64,000 bases of DNA, from contig CAZYTM010000003.1 of NCBI GenBank assembly GCA_964649725.1, positions 124,001-188,000 of the forward strand, given 5' to 3'. A program made the translations under genes and the position numbers. Positions 42,040 to 51,569 of the stretch are shown here, in pieces. A model generated the notes under the pieces. That model was not told the origin of the DNA and searched no databases. It saw only the letters and a program-made list of their open reading frames with translations. The DNA comes from CAZYTM01 sp964649725 (lineage in GTDB: Bacteria > Desulfobacterota > Desulfuromonadia > Geobacterales > Geobacteraceae). Within the stretch, counting starts at the first letter, position 1; each line of letters starts with the position of its first letter.

Positions 42040-43413
42040 TTAATAATCATCCCTCTGACTGGAGTTCTCGAATTTGGTATATTCACCCAAGAAGGTGAGA
42101 TTGACCGTGCCGATCGGTCCGTTCCGCTGTTTGCCGATTATTATCTCGGCATGGTTCTTGTGATTGTTGTCGCACTGCAACTCCTTGTTCTTGCACTTCT
42201 CGCAGTAGACCGCCTCGCGGTAGACAAACATGATCAGGTCGGCATCCTGTTCGATGGCCCCTGATTCGCGCAGATCGCTCATCATCGGCCGCTTGTCGGT
42301 GCGGCTCTCCAGACCACGATTCAGCTGGGACAAAGCGACCACCGGCAGGTCAAGCTCTTTGGCCAGCGCCTTGAGCGACCGGGATATCTCCGATATCTCC
42401 TGTTGCCGCGATTCCGAATTAACACCACCGCGCATCAACTGCAGATAGTCGACGATGATCATGCCGATATTCTGCTCCGCCTTGAGGCGACGGCATTTGG
42501 CCCGCATCTCCAGAACCGAGATGGCCGGCGTGTCGTCGATGAATATCTTTGCCTCGTGCAGCCCGTTGGCCGCCTTGATCAGCTTCGGCCAGTCGTTCTC
42601 CTGGAAATGACCGGTCCTGACCCGGCTGGCATCGACCCGCGACTCGGAACAGAGGAGCCGCGTCACCAGCTGCTCCTTGCTCATCTCCAGGGAGAAGAGC
42701 GCCACCGCCTTGCGCTGCTCGGTATGGATCGCCGCATACTGGGCGATGTTGAGGGCAAAAGCGGTCTTCCCCATGGAGGGGCGGCCGGCGATGATGATCA
42801 AATCCCCCCGCTGGAAACCGGCAGTCTTGTCATCCAGATCGAGGAAACCGGTCGGGATGCCGGTGACATGCTCCTTCTTTTCATAGAGCAGCTCAAGGTT
42901 GCGGATGGTATCCTTGAGAATGGCGGCCACCGGATAGAAGGCGGGGCGGAGCTTGTTCTCCGAGATCTCGAAGATCACCTTCTGGGCATTGTCCAAAAGC
43001 TCCTCAACCTCGGTCTGGCCGTCGTAACCCTGGGTAACGATGTCGGTGGCGGCGCTGATGAGACTGCGGGTGATCCCCTTCTCCTTGACGATCCGGCAGT
43101 AGTAGGCAATATTGGCCGCAGTCGGCACATAGTCGACCAGGGTCGCCAGATAGGGAGCTCCACCCACCTCATCCAGCTCCCCATGCCGCTTCAGGATATC
43201 GGTCATGGTGATCAGGTCGCACGGCTCCCCCCGCTGGTTCAGGGAGATCATGGCGCGCAGGATCTTCCGGTGCGACTCCCGGTAGAAGTCCTCCGGCCGC
43301 AGCATCTCCAGCACCCGGTTGATCGACTCGTTATCGAGCAGAATCCCGCCAAGGATAGACATCTCTGCCTCGATGCTCTGGGGGGGCAATTTTCTCAGGT
43401 CGACAACGTTCAT
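42040..43413 (-). CDS. dnaB: Replicative DNA helicase DnaB
   Basis: 457 residues. N-terminal primase-interacting domain starts 'LPPQSIEAEMSILGGILLDN'. The RecA-like domain has Walker A 'GRPSMGKTAFALNIA', 'FSLEMSKEQL' and the 'DYLQLM' Walker B. It unwinds DNA at the replication fork. It heads a minus-strand run with the lpxA-like and adjacent genes. No intein is visible. Confidence 0.97.
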   Translation of the reverse strand: MNVVDLRKLPPQSIEAEMSILGGILLDNESINRVLEMLRPEDFYRESHRKILRAMISLNQRGEPCDLITMTDILKRHGELDEVGGAPYLATLVDYVPTAANIAYYCRIVKEKGITRSLISAATDIVTQGYDGQTEVEELLDNAQKVIFEISENKLRPAFYPVAAILKDTIRNLELLYEKKEHVTGIPTGFLDLDDKTAGFQRGDLIIIAGRPSMGKTAFALNIAQYAAIHTEQRKAVALFSLEMSKEQLVTRLLCSESRVDASRVRTGHFQENDWPKLIKAANGLHEAKIFIDDTPAISVLEMRAKCRRLKAEQNIGMIIVDYLQLMRGGVNSESRQQEISEISRSLKALAKELDLPVVALSQLNRGLESRTDKRPMMSDLRESGAIEQDADLIMFVYREAVYCEKCKNKELQCDNNHKNHAEIIIGKQRNGPIGTVNLTFLGEYTKFENSSQRDDY

Positions 43414-43531
43414 GGGAATCCTGCGGGCTTATGGTGAGAAAGCGAAAGAGTACTATAGCGCGCCTCTCCCGTCCGGTCAACAGATTTGGCACGATATCAG
43501 GCCAATGAAGAGCTCCCGAGCATCGCGCCCT

Positions 43532-44266
43532 TTACTCACCAACCCCCTGCAGAAAGGCGAGCGACCGGAGCGGCCGATCGAGATGTGCAGCCAATACCGT
43601 ATCAAGCATGACCCCGGCCTCCTGCAGTTGGGGGGAGGGGAAATTTACCGTACCAAAACGGCCGGTGGTCATGGCCCTGGCAAGGGACGCCAGGGTCGCC
43701 GCACTGATCGGCAGGCCGGGACCGCTGCAGGAGCTGCAGTTAAATGCTGCCATGGCTCTGTCGAATCTTACCCCATGAGCTCCTGCCAGGGGGGAGCCGC
43801 AGCAGCAACACTCCTCTAGCGGTAACCGGTAACCGAGGATGTTGAGCAGATTCACCTCAAACAGGCGGCGATCTGACTCTTCCCAGGGGTGCCCCTGCAG
43901 ATGCTCCAGGTAGCTGGTCAGGAGCCGGTAGTAACGGGGATTACGCAACCCTTCGGGGAGGAGACGCTCGGTCAGTTCACAGACATAACCGGCATGGGCG
44001 ATCTTGTAAAGATCGGTGCGGATTCCGGGATAGATAGTGATTATGTCGACGCTGCCGAGCGGGACCAACCCTTCCCGCAGCCGCAATTCGGTATCAAGCC
44101 TGGCAAAGAGCTCCAGTCCGCCACCGAAGCGCTTCATGCTCCGCTTCGCCCCCCTGGCGATACAGCGGAGCTTCCCCTGTTCACGGCTGAAGAGGGTGAC
44201 GATCCGGTCCGCCTCGCGGTAGTCCATCACCCCGATAACAATGGCTTCACAACGGTTCAGCGACAT
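43532..44266 (-). CDS. recO: DNA repair protein RecO
   Basis: 244 residues. The N-terminal OB-fold starts 'CEAIVIGVMDYREADRIVTL'. A Cys-rich zinc site 'ECCCCGSPLAG...NCSSC' is present in the C-terminal half. It loads RecA on SSB-coated gaps with RecR. It stands between dnaB and a divergent outer-membrane gene. Confidence 0.94.
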   Translation of the reverse strand: MSLNRCEAIVIGVMDYREADRIVTLFSREQGKLRCIARGAKRSMKRFGGGLELFARLDTELRLREGLVPLGSVDIITIYPGIRTDLYKIAHAGYVCELTERLLPEGLRNPRYYRLLTSYLEHLQGHPWEESDRRLFEVNLLNILGYRLPLEECCCCGSPLAGAHGVRFDRAMAAFNCSSCSGPGLPISAATLASLARAMTTGRFGTVNFPSPQLQEAGVMLDTVLAAHLDRPLRSLAFLQGVGE

Positions 44267-44418
44267 GCCCTAGCTTAGCATCAGAGCCGCCTGCCGTCAA
44301 TTGCTCCTTCAGTCAGCAGCTGTTGTTGCGACTGCAGACCGTTACTTTGCTGCCATAGTTGTGAAAATCCTCATCTCTGCTAGAATCAGAGAAGCGACTC
44401 GGTCGAAAAGGAGATCTT

Positions 44419-45342
44419 ATGAGGTGGCGGTTACTGCTTTGCGTAAGCGGCATAGCACTCTGTGCAGCTGCGGCAGAGGGGGGTGAATTCAAATCGAAGG
44501 TGAGTCTCGGCACATTCGTCATGAACAAGGCTGACAACCTCTGGGGGCGCGGCCCGGAACATCTCGACAGCCTGGCGGCGAAGCCCCGGGGGGTCACCCA
44601 TCTCTACCCGCTGGTAATGGTCGATCTGAACTACAAGAACGACGCCGGGATCGAATTCTTCCTCGGCTCCCCCCCGGAAGAACCGATCGGCATGGGGATA
44701 GGAGTACGGCAGAGATCTTCCGCCGGGACCGTAAGCGCCCTGCTTGCCCTAGACTTCTTCCAGAAGGGGTGGGAGAACCCCTACCAGCTCGACCGGAGTT
44801 CCACCAATGTGCATGCCTTTGGCGGCACCATAAGCTGGCAGAACATCTTCGGCAGCGGGGGAGGGCTAAGTTACCGGGGGAACAGCTACCAGTTCGACAA
44901 GGATATTATCGGCCAGCAGTATGCCGACCTGCGCCAGGACGGCTCCGCACATCGGCTGCAGCTCTCTTACAATATCGGTCTGGGGGGCGGTTTTGCGCTG
45001 AAACCGGAGATCGAATATGAGCGGGGTGAATTCACCGGCGCCAGCAACAGCTATAACCGCTATGGGGGTGAGCTGGGTCTCTCCTGCAGGCAGGGGGAGC
45101 TGCTTTTGTTGTTAAAAGGGGGGATAAATTCGACCCGCTACGACGCTACCCATCCGGTCTTTCAGTCGACCCGCGAAGAGACCGGCTACAGCAGCTCCTT
45201 GATAGCCATCTACGAACGCCCGTTCGGCTGGGAGCATATCAACAGCACTATCGGCGTCATGTTCCGCTCTACCGACGCCAACATCCCCTTCTTTGCCGCT
45301 GACTCGACTGTCGGTTTCGTCATCGCAGGCTACCGCTTCTGA
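44419..45342 (+). CDS. DUF2860 family outer-membrane protein
   Basis: 307 residues. Signal peptide ends near 'CAAAAEG'. The mature chain has repeated amphipathic strands and ends 'FVIAGYRF', fitting an outer-membrane barrel. The early 'GTFVMNKADNLW' and 'PLVMVDLNYKND' segments match DUF2860. AAAAGGAG precedes the ATG. Its last 13 bases overlap the end of folA on the other strand. Confidence 0.82.
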   Translation: MRWRLLLCVSGIALCAAAAEGGEFKSKVSLGTFVMNKADNLWGRGPEHLDSLAAKPRGVTHLYPLVMVDLNYKNDAGIEFFLGSPPEEPIGMGIGVRQRSSAGTVSALLALDFFQKGWENPYQLDRSSTNVHAFGGTISWQNIFGSGGGLSYRGNSYQFDKDIIGQQYADLRQDGSAHRLQLSYNIGLGGGFALKPEIEYERGEFTGASNSYNRYGGELGLSCRQGELLLLLKGGINSTRYDATHPVFQSTREETGYSSSLIAIYERPFGWEHINSTIGVMFRSTDANIPFFAADSTVGFVIAGYRF

Positions 45343-45812
45343 CCCTGCCGCTCCATCAGGTAAAAGGTAGCGCCAGGTTCTGCCGCCAGCTCCTCCTGGC
45401 GGAGCAGCCGGAAGTCCTCCGGAACAGGTGGGAAATGAGCATCTCCGGCCAGTTGCCGGTGGACGATGGTGAGATAGAGCCTATCTGCCAGCGGCATCAC
45501 CTGCCGGTAAAGTTCGCCGCCACCGCAGACAAAGAGCTCGGCTGCAGCGCCAGCCGCTGCGACAGCCGCAGCGAAATCGGCAACGACGATACAGCCGGGG
45601 GGGTGATAGTCTGACTGGCGCGTCAGGACGATGCAGCTCCGGCCAGGCAAGGGGTGGCCGATCGATTCATAGGTACGCCGCCCCATGAGCAAAGGGTGTC
45701 CCATGGTGATGGCGCGGAAATTGGCCAGATCGGCCGGGATATGCCAGGGGAGCAGACCGTCGCGGCCGATCACCCGGTTCTCCGACATGGCAGCGATTAT
45801 GGATATGAGCAT
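45330..45812 (-). CDS. folA: Dihydrofolate reductase
   Basis: 160 residues. 'ISIIAAMSENRVIGRDGLLP' carries the substrate loop, 'WHIPADLANFRAITMG' has the catalytic Asp, and 'MGRRTYESIG' and 'VCGGGELY' bind NADPH. It regenerates tetrahydrofolate. It is the last gene of a run starting with polA or the release-factor-like gene, six bases after mutS2. Confidence 0.95.
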   Translation of the reverse strand: MLISIIAAMSENRVIGRDGLLPWHIPADLANFRAITMGHPLLMGRRTYESIGHPLPGRSCIVLTRQSDYHPPGCIVVADFAAAVAAAGAAAELFVCGGGELYRQVMPLADRLYLTIVHRQLAGDAHFPPVPEDFRLLRQEELAAEPGATFYLMERQGQKR

Positions 45813-45818
45813 GACAGG

Positions 45819-48188
45819 TCAGCGCAGTAACACGATAGTGGCGCCGCTACCCCCTTCGTAAGGTTCGCCGCTGCGGAACTCCCGCACCAGCGGATGGCCA
45901 TGCAGATATTCGCGCACCCCCCGCATCAGGGCGCCGGTCCCTTTACCATGGACGATCCGCAGCTCGCCGACCCCCTCCAGCGAAGCATGGTTCAGTAACC
46001 TCTCCAGCAGCGGCAACGCCTCATCTACCCGCATGCCGATGATCTTCAGCTCACTGAGCGGTTCATCCTGCACTGCATCAAGCTCCCGGCGGCGTCCCCC
46101 GCTGGCTGGCACCTTCTGACCCTGGCGCGGCGCCAGGTCGGCTGCAGCCACGTCCAGCTCCAGCTTGCCGGCCCGTACCTTGACCCGCTGCTGTCGCTGG
46201 TCGATGGCAAGCACCTGGGCGTCATAGCCGATCGACCTGACAAAGAGAGTATCCCCTTCGCGCAGTTCATCGAACCGCAGCCGGCCGGCAGGTTGAAACT
46301 CCGCCAACGACTCTTCCACCTGGCGCTCTGCCTGATCAAGCTTTTCCCTGGCGGTCCGGCTCTTCTCCCGGCGCGCCTCGTCAAGAATGGCATTCACTTC
46401 GCGCCGGGCGCTCCGGACAATCTCCCTGGCCTCCTGCAACCCCTTTTCCAGAGCCTCCCTGCGCCCCTGTTCGGCGTTGGCGGCAAGCTCCCTGAGGCGC
46501 GCCTCCCGGGCTGTCAGGGACTCTTCCCGCTGCTGCAACTCGGAGGCAAGTTGCTGGTAGCGTTGCCGCTCCCCTTTCAGCTCGGCCAGCAAGGCGTGGA
46601 ACTCGGTCTCCATCCGCCCCAGCATCCCCCTGGCAAAGTCGATGAGTCGCGCCGGCAGACCGAAGCGGCTGGCGATCTCGATGGCATGGGACTCCCCCGG
46701 CTCACCGCTCTTCAACCGGTAGAGAGGGGTATAGGTGGCGCGGTCGAACTCCATGGCAGCATTGACCATCCCCGGGCTCTTGTGTACATAGCCGATGATA
46801 TCGGTCAGATGGGTGGTGGCCAGCACCATGCTCCCCTGCTGCTGCAGTTCATGCAGCACTGCGCAGGCTATTGCCGCACCCTGCAACGGGTCGGTACCGG
46901 TCCCCAGCTCGTCGAGCAGCACCAGGGAGCGGCTGTCCGCCACCCCGATGATCCGGCTGATATTGGCCACATGGCCGGAAAAGGTCGACAGGCTCCGTTC
47001 GATCGACTGCTCGTCACCGATATCGACCAGCAGGCTGCTCACCAGCGGCAGACTGGAGGCGCCGCTGGCCGGCAGCGGGATGCCGGTAAGGGCGAGCAGA
47101 GTCAGCAAGCCGGTAGTCTTGAGGGCGATGGTCTTGCCGCCGGCGTTGGGACCGGTTATCACCATCAGTCGGTCGGGCAACTCCCCATCGGCTGGCAATG
47201 CCCCGAGTTCCAGATCGAGCGGCACCACCTTTGCCCCCCCTTTGGCCTGCTGCATCACCAGGAGCGGATGACGGGCCGCCACCAGCCGCAGTCGCCCATC
47301 TTCGTTGATCGCCGGCACCTCCCCCTGCAGCTGATCGGCAAATACGGCGATGCTGTTAAGGAGATCGAGCTTTACCAAGATGCTGAACTCCGTCTCGATG
47401 GCGTCGGCCTCCTCCCGCAGCCAGGAACAGAGCTGGCGCAGGATGCGCAACTGTTCCGCCTTCTCCTCGGCGACCAGATTCTCCAGCTCATTGGCCAGGC
47501 CGATGATCTCGATAGGCTCCATGAAGGCGGTCTCGCCGGTATTGGAGACGTCGTGCACCACCCCCGGCACCATCCCCTTGGAGTCCATCCGCACCGGTAT
47601 CACCCAGCGACCGCTCCGCTGGGTGATAAAGTCGTCCTGCAGGAAGATGGCGGTCTGCCGTTCCCGGACTATCTCCTCCAGCCGTTTGCGGATCCTGGCG
47701 GTCAGCCCGCGCTTCCTGCCACGCAGCTCATAGAGGAGCTTCGAAGCGGTATCGAGCAGTTCGCCATCCGGGCCGATGGCGGCGACCAGCGCATCAAGGA
47801 TGGCCGGGAATCCTCTGAGATCACCGGCCAGGGACTGCAGTTCGGGGATGTCGGTCCGGTAGGCAAGCTGTCTGGCAATGGCGGCCATGATGCCGAGCGG
47901 CGGGATGAAGTCGGCCAGTTCAGCCGGAGCGAGGATCGCCCCCTTGGGGCGGGTCTGCTCCAGTGCCGGGCGGATATCCTGAAACGACGCGAGTGGCAGC
48001 GGCGCACCGATTCTGCTCAGGTGCCGCAGCTCCTCCACCCGGGCGAAGCGCGTCTCGATCACCCCCCGCTCGGCCAGTGGCCGCAAGCCAAGCAGCGCCT
48101 CCCGGCCGCAATCGCTTCTGGCATGGCTGGCCAGCGCGACCAGTACCTTGTCGAATTCAAGTATGTTCAATGTCTCAGCTGCTATCAT
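45819..48188 (-). CDS. mutS2: Endonuclease MutS2
   Basis: About 789 residues, the usual MutS2 size. Clamp and lever regions precede the ATPase: Walker A 'GPNAGGKTIALKT' and Walker B 'LVLLDELGTGTDP'. A charged coiled coil and a C-terminal Smr nuclease domain follow ('HGKGTGALMRGVREYL'). MutS2 suppresses recombination or rescues collided ribosomes, depending on the species. The start at 48188 is chosen because an in-frame extension to 48407 would overlap the release-factor-like gene. Confidence 0.95.
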   Translation of the reverse strand: MIAAETLNILEFDKVLVALASHARSDCGREALLGLRPLAERGVIETRFARVEELRHLSRIGAPLPLASFQDIRPALEQTRPKGAILAPAELADFIPPLGIMAAIARQLAYRTDIPELQSLAGDLRGFPAILDALVAAIGPDGELLDTASKLLYELRGRKRGLTARIRKRLEEIVRERQTAIFLQDDFITQRSGRWVIPVRMDSKGMVPGVVHDVSNTGETAFMEPIEIIGLANELENLVAEEKAEQLRILRQLCSWLREEADAIETEFSILVKLDLLNSIAVFADQLQGEVPAINEDGRLRLVAARHPLLVMQQAKGGAKVVPLDLELGALPADGELPDRLMVITGPNAGGKTIALKTTGLLTLLALTGIPLPASGASSLPLVSSLLVDIGDEQSIERSLSTFSGHVANISRIIGVADSRSLVLLDELGTGTDPLQGAAIACAVLHELQQQGSMVLATTHLTDIIGYVHKSPGMVNAAMEFDRATYTPLYRLKSGEPGESHAIEIASRFGLPARLIDFARGMLGRMETEFHALLAELKGERQRYQQLASELQQREESLTAREARLRELAANAEQGRREALEKGLQEAREIVRSARREVNAILDEARREKSRTAREKLDQAERQVEESLAEFQPAGRLRFDELREGDTLFVRSIGYDAQVLAIDQRQQRVKVRAGKLELDVAAADLAPRQGQKVPASGGRRRELDAVQDEPLSELKIIGMRVDEALPLLERLLNHASLEGVGELRIVHGKGTGALMRGVREYLHGHPLVREFRSGEPYEGGSGATIVLLR

Positions 48189-48232
48189 AAAAGGTTTCCC
48201 GCAGATATTATCCTTCAGCCTCTCTGCCCTGC

Positions 48233-48592
48233 CTATTCGATATCGGTTCTGTCTGCTCCGCGGCGCCGGCGCCGGTCCTTCTGCTTGCGCGCCCTCTTTT
48301 CTGCCGTACTCCTCCTGGTCGGCAGGCCGGCCAGTTCCGCCAGCCGCTCCAGCAGTTCGCGCCGGGCAAGAAAGCGGTTCACCGACTGGCTCCGTTCGCT
48401 CATGCACTTCACCTCGATGCCGCTCGGCCGGTGCTTCAGCCAGACACAGGTGGAACTCTTGTTGACATGCTGCCCACCCTTGCCGGAAGAGCGGACAAAG
48501 CGCTCCTCCAGGTCCTCTTCACGGACCCCTAAGAGCTCCATCCGCTCCTGCAGCGAGCGGTTCTTTTCCGGAGAGACGGCGAATTCCGGCAT
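48233..48592 (-). CDS. GGQ-containing release-factor-like protein (ArfB/RF-1 domain type)
   Basis: 119 residues. 'SSGKGGQHVNKSST' holds the GGQ catalytic motif used for peptidyl-tRNA hydrolysis, and 'SERSQSVNRFLARREL' follows. There are no codon-recognition domains, so it is not a normal release factor. The basic C-terminal tail could enter the mRNA channel as in ArfB. It lies 44 bases before mutS2, another protein tied to ribosome rescue in some bacteria. Confidence 0.87.
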   Translation of the reverse strand: MPEFAVSPEKNRSLQERMELLGVREEDLEERFVRSSGKGGQHVNKSSTCVWLKHRPSGIEVKCMSERSQSVNRFLARRELLERLAELAGLPTRRSTAEKRARKQKDRRRRRGADRTDIE

Positions 48593-48599
48593 ATCAATC

Positions 48600-48785
48600 T
48601 CCCATCACAACGTCAGCTTTGCGATGATCCCAAGGCGGCGAGGAGGAGGCAACGAGGCGTAGCAGCGCTACGCCGCACAATCTCATCTGTGAGATCGGAC
48701 CGCGAAGGCGCCCCAAAGGGGGGGGCCGCAGGCCGCGTCACAAATAGCCGCGAAGACTTACGCAGATATTGCGAATAAAGCATCA
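48600..48785 (-). repeat. Interspersed repeat, copy C (full length, reverse orientation)
   Basis: On the minus strand it runs from 'TTCGCAATATCTGCGTAAG' through GCGGCCTGCGGCC and GGGGCGCCTTCGCGGTCC, then GGCGTAGC-GCT-GCTACGCC (48656-48674). It closely follows copy D at 58.7 kb but in the opposite direction. It lies between polA and the release-factor-like gene. Confidence 0.82.
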
Positions 48786-48791
48786 TCCCGG

Positions 48792-51551
48792 CTAGTGCGC
48801 CTCGCTCCAGTTGTGGCCATAGTTGACATCCACCCGGAGCGGTACCCGCAGGGGGACGGCATGTTCCATCTCATGCACCACCAGCTGCTCCATATGCAGC
48901 AGCTCCCCTTCCGGAACCTCGAAGACCAGTTCGTCATGGACCTGCATGATCAGCCTGCTGTTCAGCCCCTCCCGGGCGATGCGGGCCGTGATATTGAGCA
49001 TCGCCTGCTTGATGATATCGGCTGCTGACCCCTGGATAGGGTAGTTGATGGCGTTGCGCTGCGCAAAGGCGCGCACATTGCCGTTACTGCTGCTGATCTC
49101 CGGGATCGGCAGGCGCCGGCCGAGCAGGGTGGTGACATACCCCTGGCTCTCCGCCTGGCGGATGCAGTCATCCAGGTAAGCCATGGCGCCACTGTGACGC
49201 TCTTTGTAGCTGGCGATGAAATCTTCTGCCACCTTGCGTGCCACGCCAAGCTGCTTGGCCAGGCTGAAGGCCCCCTGGCCGTAGATGACGCCGAAATTGA
49301 TAGTCTTGGCGTGGCGCCGCATCTCCGGCGTTACCAGCTCCGGAAAGAGACCGAACACCTCACTGGCGGTGCGGGTATGGATATCCTCATCCCGGGCAAA
49401 GGCGTCGCAGAAGACCGGGTCAGCAGAGAGATGGGCCAGCACCCGCAGCTCGATCTGCGAATAGTCGGCTGACAGGAGCAGATGGCCAGGCTCGGCGATA
49501 AAGGCGCGGCGGATATTCCGCCCCTCTTCGGTACGGATCGGGATGTTCTGCAGGTTCGGGTCGGATGAGGAGAGCCGGCCGGTGTTGGTGACCGCCTGGT
49601 TGTAGGAGGTATGCACCCGGCCGCTGCGGGGGTCGACCAGCTTCGGCAGGGCATCGGCATAGGTCGACTTCAGCTTGGCAATACTCCGGTAGAGGAGGAT
49701 CAGCCGGGCTATCTCATGATCGGCTGCCAGCCGCTCCAGCTCCTCGACATTAGTCGACCAGCCGCTCTTGGTCCGGGTCTTTTTCCCTACCGGCAATTGC
49801 AACTGCTCAAAGAGCATCTCCCCCAGCTGCTTGGACGAATTGATATTGAAAGGGGCCGGCGCCAGGGAGTAAATCTCCTTTTCCAACTCCGCCAGCTGCT
49901 GGCCGAAGCGGCTGGAGAGCTCCTCCAGCAGCTGGAGGTCGAGCTTCACCCCGGCCAGTTCCATCTCCGCCAGCACCTGCATAAGCGGCATCTCCAGCTC
50001 GAAATAGAGTTTCTCCAGCCCGGCTTCGGCCAGCCGGGGGAGGAAGAGCTGATGGAGGAGAAAGGTGGCATCGCTATCTTCGCAGGAATAGGTACTCGCC
50101 TGCCCGATCGGCACCTGGGCGAAGTTCAGCTGCTCCTTACCCTTGCCGGCGACCTCGCTGAAGGAGATCATCCGGTGGTCGAGATGCTCAACCGCCAGGG
50201 AGTCGAGTCCATGGCTGGAACGGGCCGGATTGAGCAGGTAGGAGGCAAGCATGGTATCGCTCCAGAGTCCTGCCATCTTCACCCCGTTACTGCGCAGCAC
50301 CTGATAGTCGTATTTCAGGTTCTGGCCGATCTTCGCTTTATGCGGATCGACAAGGAGCGGGACGAGCGCTGCCATAACCTTCGCGGCGGGGAGCTGATCC
50401 GGTGCCAGCTGCAACTCCTCAAGAGATTGAGGCGGCGGGGTATGGAAGAGGGGGAGAGTCCCCTGTTCACCACTAATGGCACCACCCCCCTCCCGCTTGA
50501 CGAGATGCCCGATCGGTATGTAGGCAGCCTCATGCTCCCTGCAGCTGACCGAGATGCCGACGATCTTCGCCTCCAGGGGGTTCAAGCTGGTGGTCTCCAG
50601 GTCAACGGCAAATGCCGGAGCTTTTGCAAGTTCGTTGATGAGCTGTTCCAGCCCGGCATCGTCCTGTACAGTCCGGTACTGCTCGGTCGAGAGGGTGGCG
50701 CTACTGGTCAGCTCCTTCATCAGGGAGGTGAAGCCATACTCCTTGAAGAGCTCGGCCAGCCGCTGATTGTCCGGCGGCGAGGCGGCAAAGGCAGCCAGGT
50801 CATACTGCAGCGGCACCTGACAGTCGATGGTGGCCAAACGCCGCGACAGTCTGGCCTGGTCAGCAAACTCCCTGATCTTCTCGCCGGTCTTCCCCTTTAC
50901 CTCTGCGACCCTCGCCAGCAGTGCATCGAGCGAGCCGAACTCCTGGATAAGCTTGATGGCGGTCTTTTCGCCGATCCCTGGCACGCCAGGGATATTGTCC
51001 GAACTGTCGCCAGCAAGACCGAGGATGTCGATCACTTGCTCCGGACCGACACCGAACCGCTCCCGTACCTCTGCCAATCCGGAACTCTTCTCCTTCATGG
51101 TATCCAGCAGGGTGACCAGTGGAGTGACGATCTGCATCAGGTCCTTATCGCCGGTCACCACCACCGTCGGCAGCCCCTCCTTCTCGCAGCGCCTGGCAAT
51201 GGTGCCGATGATGTCATCAGCCTCAAAACCGGCCAGTTCCAGTACCGGGATATTGAAGGCGCGCACCATCTCCTTGATCGGTCCGATCTGCGGCACCAGG
51301 TCGTCGGGCATGGCAGCCCGGTTCGCCTTGTAGTCGGGGTAGATTTCCGTGCGGAAGGTGATCCGGCCGACATCGAAGACCACTGCCAGATGGGCCGGCT
51401 GCTGCTCTTTCAACACCCGCAGCAGCATCTGGGTGAAACCGTACAGCGCATTGGTGGGGAAACCGCTCGGGGAAGAGAGGTGACGGATGGCATAGTAGGC
51501 GCGGTAGATGTAGGAGGAGCCATCTATCAGGTAGAGGGTTGGGTCTGACAT
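48792..51551 (-). CDS. polA: DNA polymerase I
   Basis: 919 residues with three domains: 5'-3' exonuclease (about 1-290, 'YLIDGSSYIYRAYYA', 'DSSDNIPGVPGIG'), an intact 3'-5' proofreading domain ('FAVDLETTSLNPLEAK', with the D-x-E pair) and the polymerase ('LSADYSQIELRVLAHLS', 'INFGVIYGQGAFSLA', 'MQVHDELVFEVPEG'). It removes RNA primers and fills gaps. It lies upstream of the interspersed repeat and the rescue-type gene. Confidence 0.98.
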   Translation of the reverse strand: MSDPTLYLIDGSSYIYRAYYAIRHLSSPSGFPTNALYGFTQMLLRVLKEQQPAHLAVVFDVGRITFRTEIYPDYKANRAAMPDDLVPQIGPIKEMVRAFNIPVLELAGFEADDIIGTIARRCEKEGLPTVVVTGDKDLMQIVTPLVTLLDTMKEKSSGLAEVRERFGVGPEQVIDILGLAGDSSDNIPGVPGIGEKTAIKLIQEFGSLDALLARVAEVKGKTGEKIREFADQARLSRRLATIDCQVPLQYDLAAFAASPPDNQRLAELFKEYGFTSLMKELTSSATLSTEQYRTVQDDAGLEQLINELAKAPAFAVDLETTSLNPLEAKIVGISVSCREHEAAYIPIGHLVKREGGGAISGEQGTLPLFHTPPPQSLEELQLAPDQLPAAKVMAALVPLLVDPHKAKIGQNLKYDYQVLRSNGVKMAGLWSDTMLASYLLNPARSSHGLDSLAVEHLDHRMISFSEVAGKGKEQLNFAQVPIGQASTYSCEDSDATFLLHQLFLPRLAEAGLEKLYFELEMPLMQVLAEMELAGVKLDLQLLEELSSRFGQQLAELEKEIYSLAPAPFNINSSKQLGEMLFEQLQLPVGKKTRTKSGWSTNVEELERLAADHEIARLILLYRSIAKLKSTYADALPKLVDPRSGRVHTSYNQAVTNTGRLSSSDPNLQNIPIRTEEGRNIRRAFIAEPGHLLLSADYSQIELRVLAHLSADPVFCDAFARDEDIHTRTASEVFGLFPELVTPEMRRHAKTINFGVIYGQGAFSLAKQLGVARKVAEDFIASYKERHSGAMAYLDDCIRQAESQGYVTTLLGRRLPIPEISSSNGNVRAFAQRNAINYPIQGSAADIIKQAMLNITARIAREGLNSRLIMQVHDELVFEVPEGELLHMEQLVVHEMEHAVPLRVPLRVDVNYGHNWSEAH

Positions 51552-51569
51552 GTTTTTCCTTAGTCAACC

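Noticed and set aside
46293..48662. Long plus-strand ORF of 789 codons opposite mutS2
   Set aside because: It is an artefact of GC-rich codon bias opposite mutS2, which has all its motifs. The plus-strand protein has no recognisable domain.
49611..51548. Long plus-strand ORF of 645 codons opposite polA
   Set aside because: polA fills the other strand with complete catalytic motifs. The antisense ORF looks like a shadow.
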